Shown one piece after another: positions 26,198 to 34,104 of a stretch of DNA of 64,000 nucleotides. The stretch covers positions 1 through 64,000 of the forward strand of contig NZ_JAFRDR010000009.1 in NCBI RefSeq assembly GCF_017377795.1. The letters are read 5' to 3'. A program made the position numbers and the translations under genes. Within the stretch, counting starts at the first letter, position 1; every line of letters begins with the position of its first letter. Under the pieces are notes generated by a model. It searched no databases. It was not told the DNA's origin and saw only the letters and a list, made by a program, of their open reading frames with translations. The stretch is from Williamsia soli (GTDB taxonomy: Bacteria > Actinomycetota > Actinomycetes > Mycobacteriales > Mycobacteriaceae).

Positions 26198-27069
26198 TTC
26201 AGCAGTCGCGACATCCGCCGGTCCGCCAGTATCTTGCCGCCGGTCTGGCACGTTGGGCAGTACTGGAACGAGCGGTCGGTGAACGAGACCTCGCGCACGG
26301 TGTCGCCGCACACCGGGCACGGCATACCTGTCCGGGCGTGCACCCGCAATCCAGATCGTTTCTCGCCTTTGAGCCGGGCGACCTCTTGGCCCTCGAGTCG
26401 GCCGATCGCACCGGTGAGCACCGAGTGGATCGTCGCGTAGAGCAGGTCGATCTGGTCGTCGGACAAGTTCTTGGACGTGGCAAATGGCGACAGCTTCGCC
26501 GTATGCAGGATCTCGTCGCTGTACGCGTTCCCGATTCCGGCGATGATCCGCTGATCGGTGAGCACGGTCTTGATCCGCGCCCCGGTGGTCGCCAGCAGCG
26601 CAGCGAACTCGTCGCGGCTCAACGCGAGGACGTCGGGACCCAGCGTCGCGATCCGTTCGACCTCGGCAGGGTCGCGGACGATCCACACGGCCAAACGCTT
26701 TTGGGTACCTGCCTCGGTGACGTCGAACCCTTCACCTGGCAGACCGCAGTGCACCCGTAGTGCGATCGGGCCTTTACCCCCTGGCCGGGGTGGGGTGGGC
26801 GACAGATTGTCCGACCACCGCAGCCAGCCCGCGCGGGACAGGTGGATGATCAGGTGGATCGGGCCCTCGTCAGCCCCGGACGTCGTTATGACCAGGTATT
26901 TCCCGACCCGGCCGACGCTGTCGATCACCCTTCCTGCCAGCGCGGTGTACGGCGGATCGGCGGTCTTGAGGACTGCGAGGGATGCGACATCGACGCGTCT
27001 GATGGGTAGTCCGGCGGCACGGCCGTCGACGTAGTCGGCGATGGCCTGCACCTCAGGTAACTCAGGCAT
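26194..27069 (-). CDS. Fpg/Nei family DNA glycosylase
   Basis: 291 residues. It starts MPELPEV, where Pro2 is the Schiff-base nucleophile and Glu3 the acid; 'GKYLVI' holds the beta-hairpin Lys. The H2TH helix region is 'DQRIIAGIGNAYSDEIL', and the C-terminal zinc finger has CPVC and CPTC pairs. It excises oxidised bases. The ATG is fixed by the need for Pro2. It opens an overlapping operon with PI-PLC, SDR and a response regulator and is 25 bases from the divergent cysQ start. It is the Rv0944 counterpart. Confidence 0.93.
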   Translation of the reverse strand: MPELPEVQAIADYVDGRAAGLPIRRVDVASLAVLKTADPPYTALAGRVIDSVGRVGKYLVITTSGADEGPIHLIIHLSRAGWLRWSDNLSPTPPRPGGKGPIALRVHCGLPGEGFDVTEAGTQKRLAVWIVRDPAEVERIATLGPDVLALSRDEFAALLATTGARIKTVLTDQRIIAGIGNAYSDEILHTAKLSPFATSKNLSDDQIDLLYATIHSVLTGAIGRLEGQEVARLKGEKRSGLRVHARTGMPCPVCGDTVREVSFTDRSFQYCPTCQTGGKILADRRMSRLLK

Positions 27070-27094
27070 GGGTCCAGTGTGCTCTAGTAAACGG

Positions 27095-27841
27095 ATGCGC
27101 TCCAGTGGTTCGGCGACCGACGCCGAGTTGGCCAGAATGCTGGCCGAAGGCGCGGGGAAGATCCTCGTCGACATCCGGTACCAGCAATTGCTGCGCGGAT
27201 ATCTGCTCGGCGACGTCGGTGATGCGATGGCGCAGACGTGGATCGCAGCGGTCCTCGCCGAGCACCGACCCGGCGACGCCGTGCTGTCGGAGGAGGCCAA
27301 GGACACCGGTCGCCGGCTCTCCGCCGACCGCGTGTGGATCATCGATCCCCTCGATGGCACCCGCGAGTTCTCGGCGGGCCGAAACGACTGGGCCGTGCAC
27401 ATCGCACTCACCGAAGGTGGGCAGCCGACCGACTGTGCGGTCTCCCTTCCGGCCATCGGCCAGGTGTTCAGTACCGATTCGGTGCCCAAGGTCGACGGCG
27501 AACTCAGCGGGCGGATGGTCGCGAGCCGCGGCTGGACCTCGTACGAGGCCGGTCACGTCTCGCACCGATTGGGCCTGAAGGTGATGCCGATCGGGTCGGC
27601 CGGGGCAAAGGCGATGGCCGTCGTCCGCGGCGACGCCGATGCGTATGTCCACGCAGGCGGGCAGTACGAGTGGGACAACTGCGCACCGGTCGGGGTCGCG
27701 CAGGCCGCCGGGCTGCATTGCAGTCGCATCGATGGGTCGGAGCTCGAATACAACCGCCCCAACCCGTTCATGCCCGACTTCGTGATCTGCCGCCGGGAAC
27801 TCCGCGACCAGATCCTCAGCGCCCTGGAAGAGATCCTCTAG
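27095..27841 (+). CDS. cysQ: 3'(2'),5'-bisphosphate nucleotidase / inositol monophosphatase family (CysQ)
   Basis: 248 residues. It removes phosphate from PAP/PAPS-type nucleotides made in sulfate assimilation, and may also act on inositol phosphates. Metal sites are visible as EEAKD near residue 65, DPLDGTREF near 87 and WDNCAPVGVAQAAG near 196. The ATG at 27095 leaves only 25 bases to the divergent fpg start, so the message may have little or no leader. It is followed by a long palindromic element shared with the convergent cobF. Confidence 0.9.
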   Translation: MRSSGSATDAELARMLAEGAGKILVDIRYQQLLRGYLLGDVGDAMAQTWIAAVLAEHRPGDAVLSEEAKDTGRRLSADRVWIIDPLDGTREFSAGRNDWAVHIALTEGGQPTDCAVSLPAIGQVFSTDSVPKVDGELSGRMVASRGWTSYEAGHVSHRLGLKVMPIGSAGAKAMAVVRGDADAYVHAGGQYEWDNCAPVGVAQAAGLHCSRIDGSELEYNRPNPFMPDFVICRRELRDQILSALEEIL

Positions 27842-27853
27842 CTCCCCGCCCTC

Positions 27854-27916
27854 CGATAATGGGTCGTTCTGGCGAACAAAAGCCCTGTTCGGCTCCGCCA
27901 AAACAACCCATTATCG
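27854..27916. repeat. 63-bp palindromic element between convergent cysQ and cobF
   Basis: Two 21-base arms (27854-27874 and 27896-27916) are inverted complements at 19 of 21 positions; both start from CGATAATGGGT read inward. In minus-strand RNA the two differences become G-U pairs. The spacer contains a second small inverted repeat (GAACA/TGTTC). It could be a REP/MITE-type dispersed element that also serves as a bidirectional terminator. Confidence 0.8.
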
Positions 27917-27926
27917 CGGGGCCGGG

Positions 27927-28691
27927 TCAGCGGCGGAGCAGGTAGATGTCCATGATCCAGCCATACCGTTCGCGTGCGGCGGCACGGGTCTCGCGGATCG
28001 TCTCACCGACCTCACCGACCGTTCCTTCGATCAGGATCTGATCGGGCGTCCCGAGATAGGCGCCCCACCAGATCTGATCGGTCGGCGCCGCCGTCTGCAG
28101 GAACGTGCAGTCGGCGTCGAGCATCACGACCTGGTTCGCCGCTGCCCCCTCGGGTGTCTCCCCGAGCCGGCGTCCGGTGGTGATGTGGATGGGCTCCCCG
28201 ATGCGGTTGAGCAGGATCTTGTGAGCGGCCGTCAGCGACGCGAAACTCGTGATGCCCGGGATGACGGTGTGCTCCAAGTCGATTCGACCCCGATCGATGA
28301 TGGTGTCGACGATGCGCAGGGTGCTGTCGTAGAGCGCCGGGTCGCCCCAGACCAGAATCCCTCCGACCCCGTCGTCCGCCAGTTCGGTCGCCAACGCTGC
28401 TTCGATCAGATCGGCCCGAGCGTCGTGCCAACGTCGCACCTCGGCGCGGTAATCGTCGGGGTTGCGGTCACGAGGCGGATCGGGCACCTCGACGAACCGG
28501 TAGTCCCCATCGATGTATCGCTCGCAGATCTCCTGTCGCAGTCCGACCAGCGAGTGCTTTACGGCGAGGCCACGTTCTGGTGCCTTGTCGAGGACGAAGA
28601 ACGCGTCCACCGAGTTCATCGCGTCGATGGCCTCGATGGTCACCTGCCGCGGGTCGCCCGGACCGACCCCGATGACGAGTAGTTTCCGCAT
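27927..28691 (-). CDS. cobF: Precorrin-6A synthase (deacetylating)
   Basis: 254 residues. This SAM-dependent methyltransferase of aerobic cobalamin synthesis methylates C-1 of precorrin-5 with loss of acetate. The TP-methylase start 'KLLVIGVGPGDPRQVT' and the central 'VWGDPALYDSTLRI' and 'IPGITSFASL' strings identify the family, and the total layout is CobF. It lies 4 bases after an SDR gene; no other cob genes are in the window. Confidence 0.92.
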   Translation of the reverse strand: MRKLLVIGVGPGDPRQVTIEAIDAMNSVDAFFVLDKAPERGLAVKHSLVGLRQEICERYIDGDYRFVEVPDPPRDRNPDDYRAEVRRWHDARADLIEAALATELADDGVGGILVWGDPALYDSTLRIVDTIIDRGRIDLEHTVIPGITSFASLTAAHKILLNRIGEPIHITTGRRLGETPEGAAANQVVMLDADCTFLQTAAPTDQIWWGAYLGTPDQILIEGTVGEVGETIRETRAAARERYGWIMDIYLLRR

Positions 28692-28695
28692 CGCC

Positions 28696-29502
28696 TCAGG
28701 GACGCGCTTTCGAAAGACCGTGGAACCGGCCGATGATGTCGAGAATGGTTCGACGCGGCAGCAACCGGCGCAAGGCGAACACCACCGGCGCCTTGTTCCC
28801 CTTGGCGTACAGCGGTTTCGGATCCTCGGACAGCGCGGCCTCGACGATCACCGCAGCCATGGGCGCCACCGCCAGTCCGGCCTTCTCGTTGCGCGTGGTG
28901 GCCGCGGCAACGGTGTCGTAGTCGGCGCGATAGGGCGAGTCGTCGGCGATGTAGTAACCACGCCTGTCGCCGATGCCGGTCGCAATCGTGCCCGGCTCGA
29001 CGGTGCAGATGGCGATCCCGAATGGGGCCAGCTCACGGCGGCTCGCGTCGGCAAAGGATTTCATGGCCGACTTCGTCGCCGAATAGGTCGACCGAAAGGC
29101 CAGCGGAAAGCTCGACAGCATGGACCCGACCATGACGATGGTTCCGCTCCCGCGCTCCCGCATCCCCGGCAGCACCGCCTTGGTCAGCGCGATCGGCCCG
29201 AACACGTTGGTGGCGAACAACTTCTCGATGACCTCCATCGGGGTGTCCTCGAGCGGTCCCATCTGACTCTCACCAGCGTTGTTGATGAGGATGTCGATCG
29301 CGCCCGCCTGCTCTGCGCAGCGCGCGATGCTGGCGGGGTCGTTCTGGTCGAGTTCGAGATAGGTGACACCGGCGATCGGCTTCGCGATCGCGTCGGGCTT
29401 GCGACTCGTGCCCAGCACGGTCAGGCCCTGGGCCACCAATTGACGGGCGACCTCGGCGCCGATTCCGCTGGATGCACCGGTGATCAAGACGGTTTTGCTC
29501 AT
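28696..29502 (-). CDS. Short-chain dehydrogenase/reductase
   Basis: 268 residues. TGASSGIGAEV near residue 8, NNAGESQMG near 76, and Y-S-A-T-K near 142 form the NAD(P)-binding and catalytic sites. A C-terminal basic tail suggests the retinol-dehydrogenase-like 'classical' group. The substrate is unknown. It is cotranscribed with cobF (4-base gap). Confidence 0.9.
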   Translation of the reverse strand: MSKTVLITGASSGIGAEVARQLVAQGLTVLGTSRKPDAIAKPIAGVTYLELDQNDPASIARCAEQAGAIDILINNAGESQMGPLEDTPMEVIEKLFATNVFGPIALTKAVLPGMRERGSGTIVMVGSMLSSFPLAFRSTYSATKSAMKSFADASRRELAPFGIAICTVEPGTIATGIGDRRGYYIADDSPYRADYDTVAAATTRNEKAGLAVAPMAAVIVEAALSEDPKPLYAKGNKAPVVFALRRLLPRRTILDIIGRFHGLSKARP

Positions 29503-29639
29503 TACCCAACCCTAGTGGCGACCGACGGCGTGTGAAAAATGCCACTCCGCCTGAGAAAAATCAGTGGCGAAGCTGGGAATTACCTGAGCAGACTTGGTTG
29601 TTGTTGTGAAACGAGTTGTGTGGAAAGTGGGTGTTGTAA

Positions 29640-30662
29640 GTGGTTGTCGGAGTCACGTTGGCCCTGATCGCGGCGGTGGGTTACGGCCTGTCGTCGGTGA
29701 TGCAGGCGCTCGGTGCGCGCAAGGCGGCCCGCGAGAACTCCGCCGACCACCGCATGTCGACGGCGACGGGCGCTCCCTCACTGCGGTCCACGGCCGCGAC
29801 CGCGATGACCGGTGTGTTCATCGTCGGCGCGATCTTCGACGTCCTCGGGTTCATCGCAGGAGCGGGTGCCGCCAGGATGCTGCCGCTGTTCCTGTCGCAG
29901 ACGATCGTTGCCGGCAACCTCGTCATCACCGCTGTTCTGGGTATCCGCTTGCTCGGCATCAGGCTGCACACCCGGGACTGGGTTGCCATCGGTACTGTGC
30001 TGGCCGCGCTGTTGATCCTCGGAGCCGCTTCGCAGCCACACACCGCAGGCGCGACCCCACGCTCGCTGCACTGGGCCCTGCTGTTCGCGACCCTTGTGCT
30101 CGTCGGGCTGTCGATCTACGGGGTCCGGCGGATGGGACCGGCCGGGTCGGTCACCGCCGGCGCCGCCGCGGGACTGCTCTTCGGCGCGGTCGCGATCGGT
30201 GTGCGGGTTCTCGACGGTATCGATCCGTTCTCATTGCCGACGATGCTGGCCGATCCCGCCGCGTGGGTGATCGCGATCGCCGGCGCGTCCGGCTTCTACC
30301 TGCACACCGTCGCGCTGCAACTGGGCGCCGTCAACGGTTCGACCGCGGCCCTGGTCGTCGGCGAGACCGCCGCCCCGGGAATCGTCGGGGTGATGTGGCT
30401 CGGAGACTCGACCGTGCCCGGCCTCGAGTGGCTGGCTCTGGCGGGCTTCACGTTCGCGGTCCTCGGCGCTGTCGCCGTGGCGCTGTTCGGGTCTGCCGAA
30501 GCCGAGCGATCCGCCGACGAGAACCTGGCGATCAAGACCGGCCTCGACGACAAGTCGTTCACCGTACCGGCTGACTGCAGCTCGTTGGAGCATCGACCAG
30601 AGAGCAGAACTGCGCCGGCCTGGTGGGTCGATAATCTGAGCGAACGCCTCCATTGGCGATGA
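29640..30662 (+). CDS. DMT/EamA-like integral membrane protein
   Basis: 340 residues from a GTG. Nine to ten hydrophobic helices cover residues 1-290, with the duplicated layout of drug/metabolite transporters. The final 50 residues are hydrophilic and read past the end of the convergent GH1 gene: the two coding regions overlap by 104 bases. The tail after about residue 305 may therefore be non-conserved read-through. The transported compound is unknown. Confidence 0.75.
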   Translation: MVVGVTLALIAAVGYGLSSVMQALGARKAARENSADHRMSTATGAPSLRSTAATAMTGVFIVGAIFDVLGFIAGAGAARMLPLFLSQTIVAGNLVITAVLGIRLLGIRLHTRDWVAIGTVLAALLILGAASQPHTAGATPRSLHWALLFATLVLVGLSIYGVRRMGPAGSVTAGAAAGLLFGAVAIGVRVLDGIDPFSLPTMLADPAAWVIAIAGASGFYLHTVALQLGAVNGSTAALVVGETAAPGIVGVMWLGDSTVPGLEWLALAGFTFAVLGAVAVALFGSAEAERSADENLAIKTGLDDKSFTVPADCSSLEHRPESRTAPAWWVDNLSERLHWR

Positions 30663-31863
30663 CGTCCCGGTAGGCCGCGACTGCTGCAGTGGGTCGGCGA
30701 AGTAGGGCTCGGTCCGTGGTCACGTCCACTTGATAGAGCCCGAAACGTGGTGTGTAGCTGCCCCACTCGTAGTTGTCGGTGATCGACCAATAGTTGTAGC
30801 CGACGACGTTCATACCGTCGGACTTGGCGCGGGTCAGCCAGTAGGCGGCGTCGCGGAGCTGGTCGGCACGCCGATACCCGTCGGGCCGGGGCGCCCCGTT
30901 CTCGGTCGGCATCCCGTTCTCCACGATGTAGAGCGGTTTACCGGGGAACTTCCGGTCGTAGTAGCGCAGTGCGTAGTACAGGCCGTCCGCCGAGGTCGAG
31001 GCCTTCCAGTACTCTTCGGTCGCCGCGTTGTAGGTGTTCAGGTCGGTCGCCGCGACCGAATAGTAGTAATCGATGCCGACAAAATCCTGCTTGTCCTTGA
31101 TCCGATCGAGGAACATCGAATCCAGAACCGGTTGCACCGTGGGCAGATACGCGGAGTTCGACGTGACCCACGCGGCGGGCTGGCGGGCGTGGATGTAGTC
31201 GTAGATGGTGCGATGCGCCTGTACCAGCTGGTCGAGCATCAGCGGAACATTGTGCGGCGCAACGCCACCGAAACTCAATTCTTTGAGAAAGGTGTAGACG
31301 AGCGGCTCGTTGACCGTGATCCAGATGGGGTCGAAACGCGCGTAGCGATCCACCACCTTTCTTGCATTGGTCAGCCAGTCTCGCACCATGTTCGGGTTGT
31401 TCCAGCCACCACGGTCGACGGCCCAGCCCGGATAGACCCAGTGATCGAGTGTGATCATCGGCCGCATTCCCGACAGCAGGATGTGGTGCATGACGCGGTC
31501 GTAGTACTCGAGCTCACGCTGATCCCACACACCCGGCTTCGGCTGAATGCGCGCCCACTCCACACTGATCCGGTAGACCTTGACACCCATCAGCTTGGCG
31601 TTGGTGATGTCCTCGACGTATCGATGCCGGAAGTCGACCGACGTACCGACGGGGTCGTGCACCCGGTCAGAGTTCGAGTAGCGCAACCAGTTGCTGTCAG
31701 GCGACGATCCCTCGGACTGGAAACCGGCCGAACCCACACCCCACAGAAAGTCCCGCCCGAGGTTCGGCGTCTGCGCGGGCGCCGGAGCAGCGGGTATCGC
31801 GAGTGCGATGATCACCGGCAACACGACGAACGCCATGCGCCGGATCAGTGTCGTTCCGTTCAT
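30559..31863 (-). CDS. Secreted glycoside hydrolase family 1 (beta-glucosidase-like)
   Basis: 434 residues. The ATG follows GGGGGAGGATTC, an excellent ribosome site. A signal peptide ends near A-P-A-Q-A/T (about residue 28). GH1 features: the start 'FLWGVGSAGFQSEG', acid/base Glu in TVNEPL near 190, and nucleophile Glu in YIVENGMP near 332, plus 'YWSITDNYEWG'. Both catalytic residues are present, so it should hydrolyse beta-glycosides outside the cell. Its 3' end runs 104 bases into the convergent transporter gene. Confidence 0.92.
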   Translation of the reverse strand: MNGTTLIRRMAFVVLPVIIALAIPAAPAPAQTPNLGRDFLWGVGSAGFQSEGSSPDSNWLRYSNSDRVHDPVGTSVDFRHRYVEDITNAKLMGVKVYRISVEWARIQPKPGVWDQRELEYYDRVMHHILLSGMRPMITLDHWVYPGWAVDRGGWNNPNMVRDWLTNARKVVDRYARFDPIWITVNEPLVYTFLKELSFGGVAPHNVPLMLDQLVQAHRTIYDYIHARQPAAWVTSNSAYLPTVQPVLDSMFLDRIKDKQDFVGIDYYYSVAATDLNTYNAATEEYWKASTSADGLYYALRYYDRKFPGKPLYIVENGMPTENGAPRPDGYRRADQLRDAAYWLTRAKSDGMNVVGYNYWSITDNYEWGSYTPRFGLYQVDVTTDRALLRRPTAAVAAYRDVIANGGVRSDYRPTRPAQFCSLVDAPTSCSQPVR

Positions 31864-31885
31864 GAATCCTCCCCCGACATCTGTC

Positions 31886-32704
31886 TCACATCGCGAACGC
31901 CAGGTTCCCGAGCACGGCGTTGCCGAGTGCACGATCGCCGGAGACGACGGCGACCGCCGGATCGGCTGTCGCACGTCCTGCGGTGAGACGAGCGAAGTCA
32001 GCATAGTTGATCGTCACGGTCACATTGGGCTCGTCGTCGAAATCGGACACAATCGTTGCCCGGCCGTCTACAGCGACGTTCACGGTCTTCTCTACGAGTC
32101 CGGTGACGACGATCCGGACGCGGCTGCCCTCCGGCGCGCCTGCCTTCTTGCCGACGAGAAACGGAAGTGCGCGGAACATCTCGTCGAAGGCGAGTACTGC
32201 GCTCGCCGCGTCGGCGGGCGGGGCCAATCCCAGGGTGTCCCGCAGGTCCAGCTCGTGGACCCAGCTGTCGAACACCCGGATCCGCATGAAGCGTCCATAG
32301 GTGTCGGGCCCGGCCGGCGTGAACGAATCGGCGTCGAAGTCGTCCTGGCTCATCGCCTGCAGTGCTACGACCCGTCTCGAGGTCGCATCGCTGAAGTCGG
32401 CGAGCACGGCCTCCCGACCACGAGCCCGATAGTGCTCCAGCCAGCGCTCGTTCATCGCGCCGATCTCGTTGTGCACGTGCGCGAAGGACTCGACGTCGGT
32501 GTCGGTGCTGGGCACCGGGTCCCCCAACAACAGCAGCTCCGTCGTCATGACGTGGGTGACGACATCCCCGATCGACCATCCCGGCAGAATCGAGGGACTG
32601 TCCCATTGCTCGGCGGTGAGTACGCCTGCCAGTGCCTCGATGGACCCCCAGACCGAGGCAAGCGCGGCAACCGCCGGTTCTTTAGGCACGACTGTTCGGC
32701 TCAT
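31886..32704 (-). CDS. Maleylpyruvate isomerase/mycothiol-dependent (MDMPI) family protein
   Basis: 272 residues. The N-terminal DinB-like helical bundle has 'LPGWSIGDVVTHV' with a metal His near residue 52, and 'IRVFDSWVHELDLRDTLG' with His, Glu and Asp near 150. The C-terminal part is the SCP2-like domain of MDMPI proteins. Members use mycothiol in isomerisation or detoxification; the substrate here is unknown. Start chosen at MSRTVVPKEP. It lies 22 bases upstream of the GH1 gene on the same strand. Confidence 0.85.
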   Translation of the reverse strand: MSRTVVPKEPAVAALASVWGSIEALAGVLTAEQWDSPSILPGWSIGDVVTHVMTTELLLLGDPVPSTDTDVESFAHVHNEIGAMNERWLEHYRARGREAVLADFSDATSRRVVALQAMSQDDFDADSFTPAGPDTYGRFMRIRVFDSWVHELDLRDTLGLAPPADAASAVLAFDEMFRALPFLVGKKAGAPEGSRVRIVVTGLVEKTVNVAVDGRATIVSDFDDEPNVTVTINYADFARLTAGRATADPAVAVVSGDRALGNAVLGNLAFAM

Positions 32705-32800
32705 GATTGCAGAGCATAAGCGGGCCTCACCTGCGGCCGCGGCCGAACTGCGGGTACCGGCACGTGCACGAGCCCGGGGTCGGCGCCTACAGTTTGTGGG

Positions 32801-33049
32801 GTGACCACAGACAAAAACCTCCACGCCCAGATCACCGATCTGATCGCGCATGAAAAAGAACTCCGCACCCAGCTGACCGACGGCAAGATCACGCCCGACG
32901 AAGAGCACGCCCAGCTCCGCGAGGTCGAGGTACAGCTCGACCAGTGCTGGGACCTGCTCCGACAGCGTGACGCGCTACGGCGGTCCGGCGGCAATCCCGA
33001 CGACGCCGAGGTGCGGTCCGAGAACGTGGTCGAGGGCTACCTCAACTGA
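32801..33049 (+). CDS. DUF2630 family small protein
   Basis: 82 residues from a GTG. It is highly charged and largely helical: 'ITDLIAHEKELRTQL', 'ITPDEEHAQLREVEVQLDQCWDLLRQR', then a short tail. DUF2630 proteins are common in actinobacteria and have no known role. The gene directly precedes tRNA-Arg. Confidence 0.85.
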   Translation: MTTDKNLHAQITDLIAHEKELRTQLTDGKITPDEEHAQLREVEVQLDQCWDLLRQRDALRRSGGNPDDAEVRSENVVEGYLN

Positions 33050-33071
33050 CTTGGTAAGTTCTCTCCCGTGC

Positions 33072-33144
33072 GCCCCCGTAGCTCAGGGGATAGAGCAACC
33101 GCCTCCTAAGCGGTAGGTCGCAGGTTCGAATCCTGCCGAGGGCA
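33072..33144 (+). tRNA. tRNA-Arg(CCT)
   Basis: The 73-base sequence folds into a cloverleaf: D arm GCTC/GAGC, anticodon stem ACCGC/GCGGT with loop CTCCTAA (anticodon CCT), and T arm GCAGG-TTCGAAT-CCTGC. It has no encoded CCA. The acceptor stem GCCCCCG/CGAGGGC contains one C-A mismatch at pair 5-68. It reads AGG codons. Confidence 0.95.
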
Positions 33145-33163
33145 CTTTTGGCGATCGGTGGTG

Positions 33164-33691
33164 TCAGGGCAACGGCCGCTCGAGGATGTCGTCGTCTTCG
33201 TAGGCTCCGCCGATCAGGAATCTCTTGCGTCCGACTTTTCCGAAGCCGTTCTTCTCGTAGAATCGCTGAGCCTTGGTGTTCAGTTCGTTGACCCCGAGCC
33301 ACACCCCGGCACCCCCTCGCTCGTGAGCCAGCTCCAACGTCTGCGCCATCAGCCGGTGGGCGACTCCGCCCCCATGTGCGCCGGGCAGCACGTAACACTT
33401 GCTGAGTTCGACGGTGGGTCGCAGCGTGATCGCTCCCGCGACGTCGGCATCGGTGGGTTCGCCGAAGACAATCATCGTGTATCCGGCGAGATGGTCACCT
33501 TCGTCCGCGACGACGATGGCCCGATCCGGAACAGCGAGATACTCCTCGAAACGCGAGCGCGAGAGTTCCGTCGCGATGAAATCGGCCTTCGCGGCGTCGG
33601 TCGTCTGAGGTGGGCAGGCGAGCGGAAAAGTGGCTGCTGCGACCGCCGCGAGCGCACATGCGTCCTCAGCGGTCGCCTGACGAATCAACAT
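33164..33691 (-). CDS. GNAT family N-acetyltransferase
   Basis: 175 residues from the ATG giving MLIRQATAEDA. The acetyl-CoA-binding motif A region is 'CYVLPGAHGGGVAHRLMAQTLELA' (R/Q-x-x-G-x-G/A variant) near 105-128, then 'GVWLGVNELNTKAQRFYEKNGF'. That last segment is the classic GNAT C-terminal signature. The acceptor is unknown. The upstream extension of the frame overlaps a remnant gene on the other strand and was not used. Confidence 0.9.
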   Translation of the reverse strand: MLIRQATAEDACALAAVAAATFPLACPPQTTDAAKADFIATELSRSRFEEYLAVPDRAIVVADEGDHLAGYTMIVFGEPTDADVAGAITLRPTVELSKCYVLPGAHGGGVAHRLMAQTLELAHERGGAGVWLGVNELNTKAQRFYEKNGFGKVGRKRFLIGGAYEDDDILERPLP

Positions 33692-33749
33692 TCCGCTCAC
33701 GCTACAAGTTCGTCGTCCCGGCGCAGCACACGGAACTGATCCGCACATT

Positions 33750-34025
33750 GTGCGACGCACGCACGGCCTCCACGGGGACGACGCTGCGGGCAAAGGCCAC
33801 GTCTTCGCCAAGACCGAGACCACCGTCGAACCCACCGAGGACGGCGAGGCCGTGAATCTCGTCGCACAGAACCTGGCCGGCTACATCCAGACCAAGAGTG
33901 GCCGAACTGTGGCATATGCGCTGATGGTCAACAATGCCGGACGCCTGAACGACTTCGGGCCGGAGATCTCCGCGGTCTTCGAGGACGAGGGCGTCATCTC
34001 GAGCATCATCTACGAGACACTCTGA
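33750..34025 (+). pseudogene. 3' remnant of a D-Ala-D-Ala carboxypeptidase/PBP4-like gene
   Basis: The 91-codon frame reads like only the C-terminus of an S13/PBP4-type penicillin-binding protein: a short lead, then GHVFAKTETTV, followed by 'NLAGYIQTKSGRTVAYALMVNN' and 'AVFEDEGVISSIIYETL'. Intact proteins have a K-T-G triad (third active-site motif) where this has K-T-E. Nothing upstream encodes the S-x-x-K part, and the 5' side is occupied by the GNAT gene on the other strand. I take it as a decayed fragment; a small real gene is less likely. Confidence 0.55.
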
Positions 34026-34089
34026 ACACACCACCCTGACGCACCCTGACAACGACCCTTGCCATACTTGGACCCGGCCATCGGCGTTC

Positions 34090-34097
34090 GAGAGGGG
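34090..34097 (+). promoter_or_regulatory. Ribosome binding site that points to an ATC start codon
   Basis: GAGAGGGG is followed by seven bases and then ATC AAA AGG at 34105. No ATG, GTG or TTG lies at usable distance from it; the first canonical start in frame, TTG at 34129, is 31 bases away. Confidence 0.55.
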
Positions 34098-34104
34098 TTT
34101 CGAC

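Noticed and set aside
29541-29568. GCCACT/AGTGGC inverted repeat before the DMT-like gene
   Set aside because: Arms of six bases with a 16-base spacer are too weak to call an operator.
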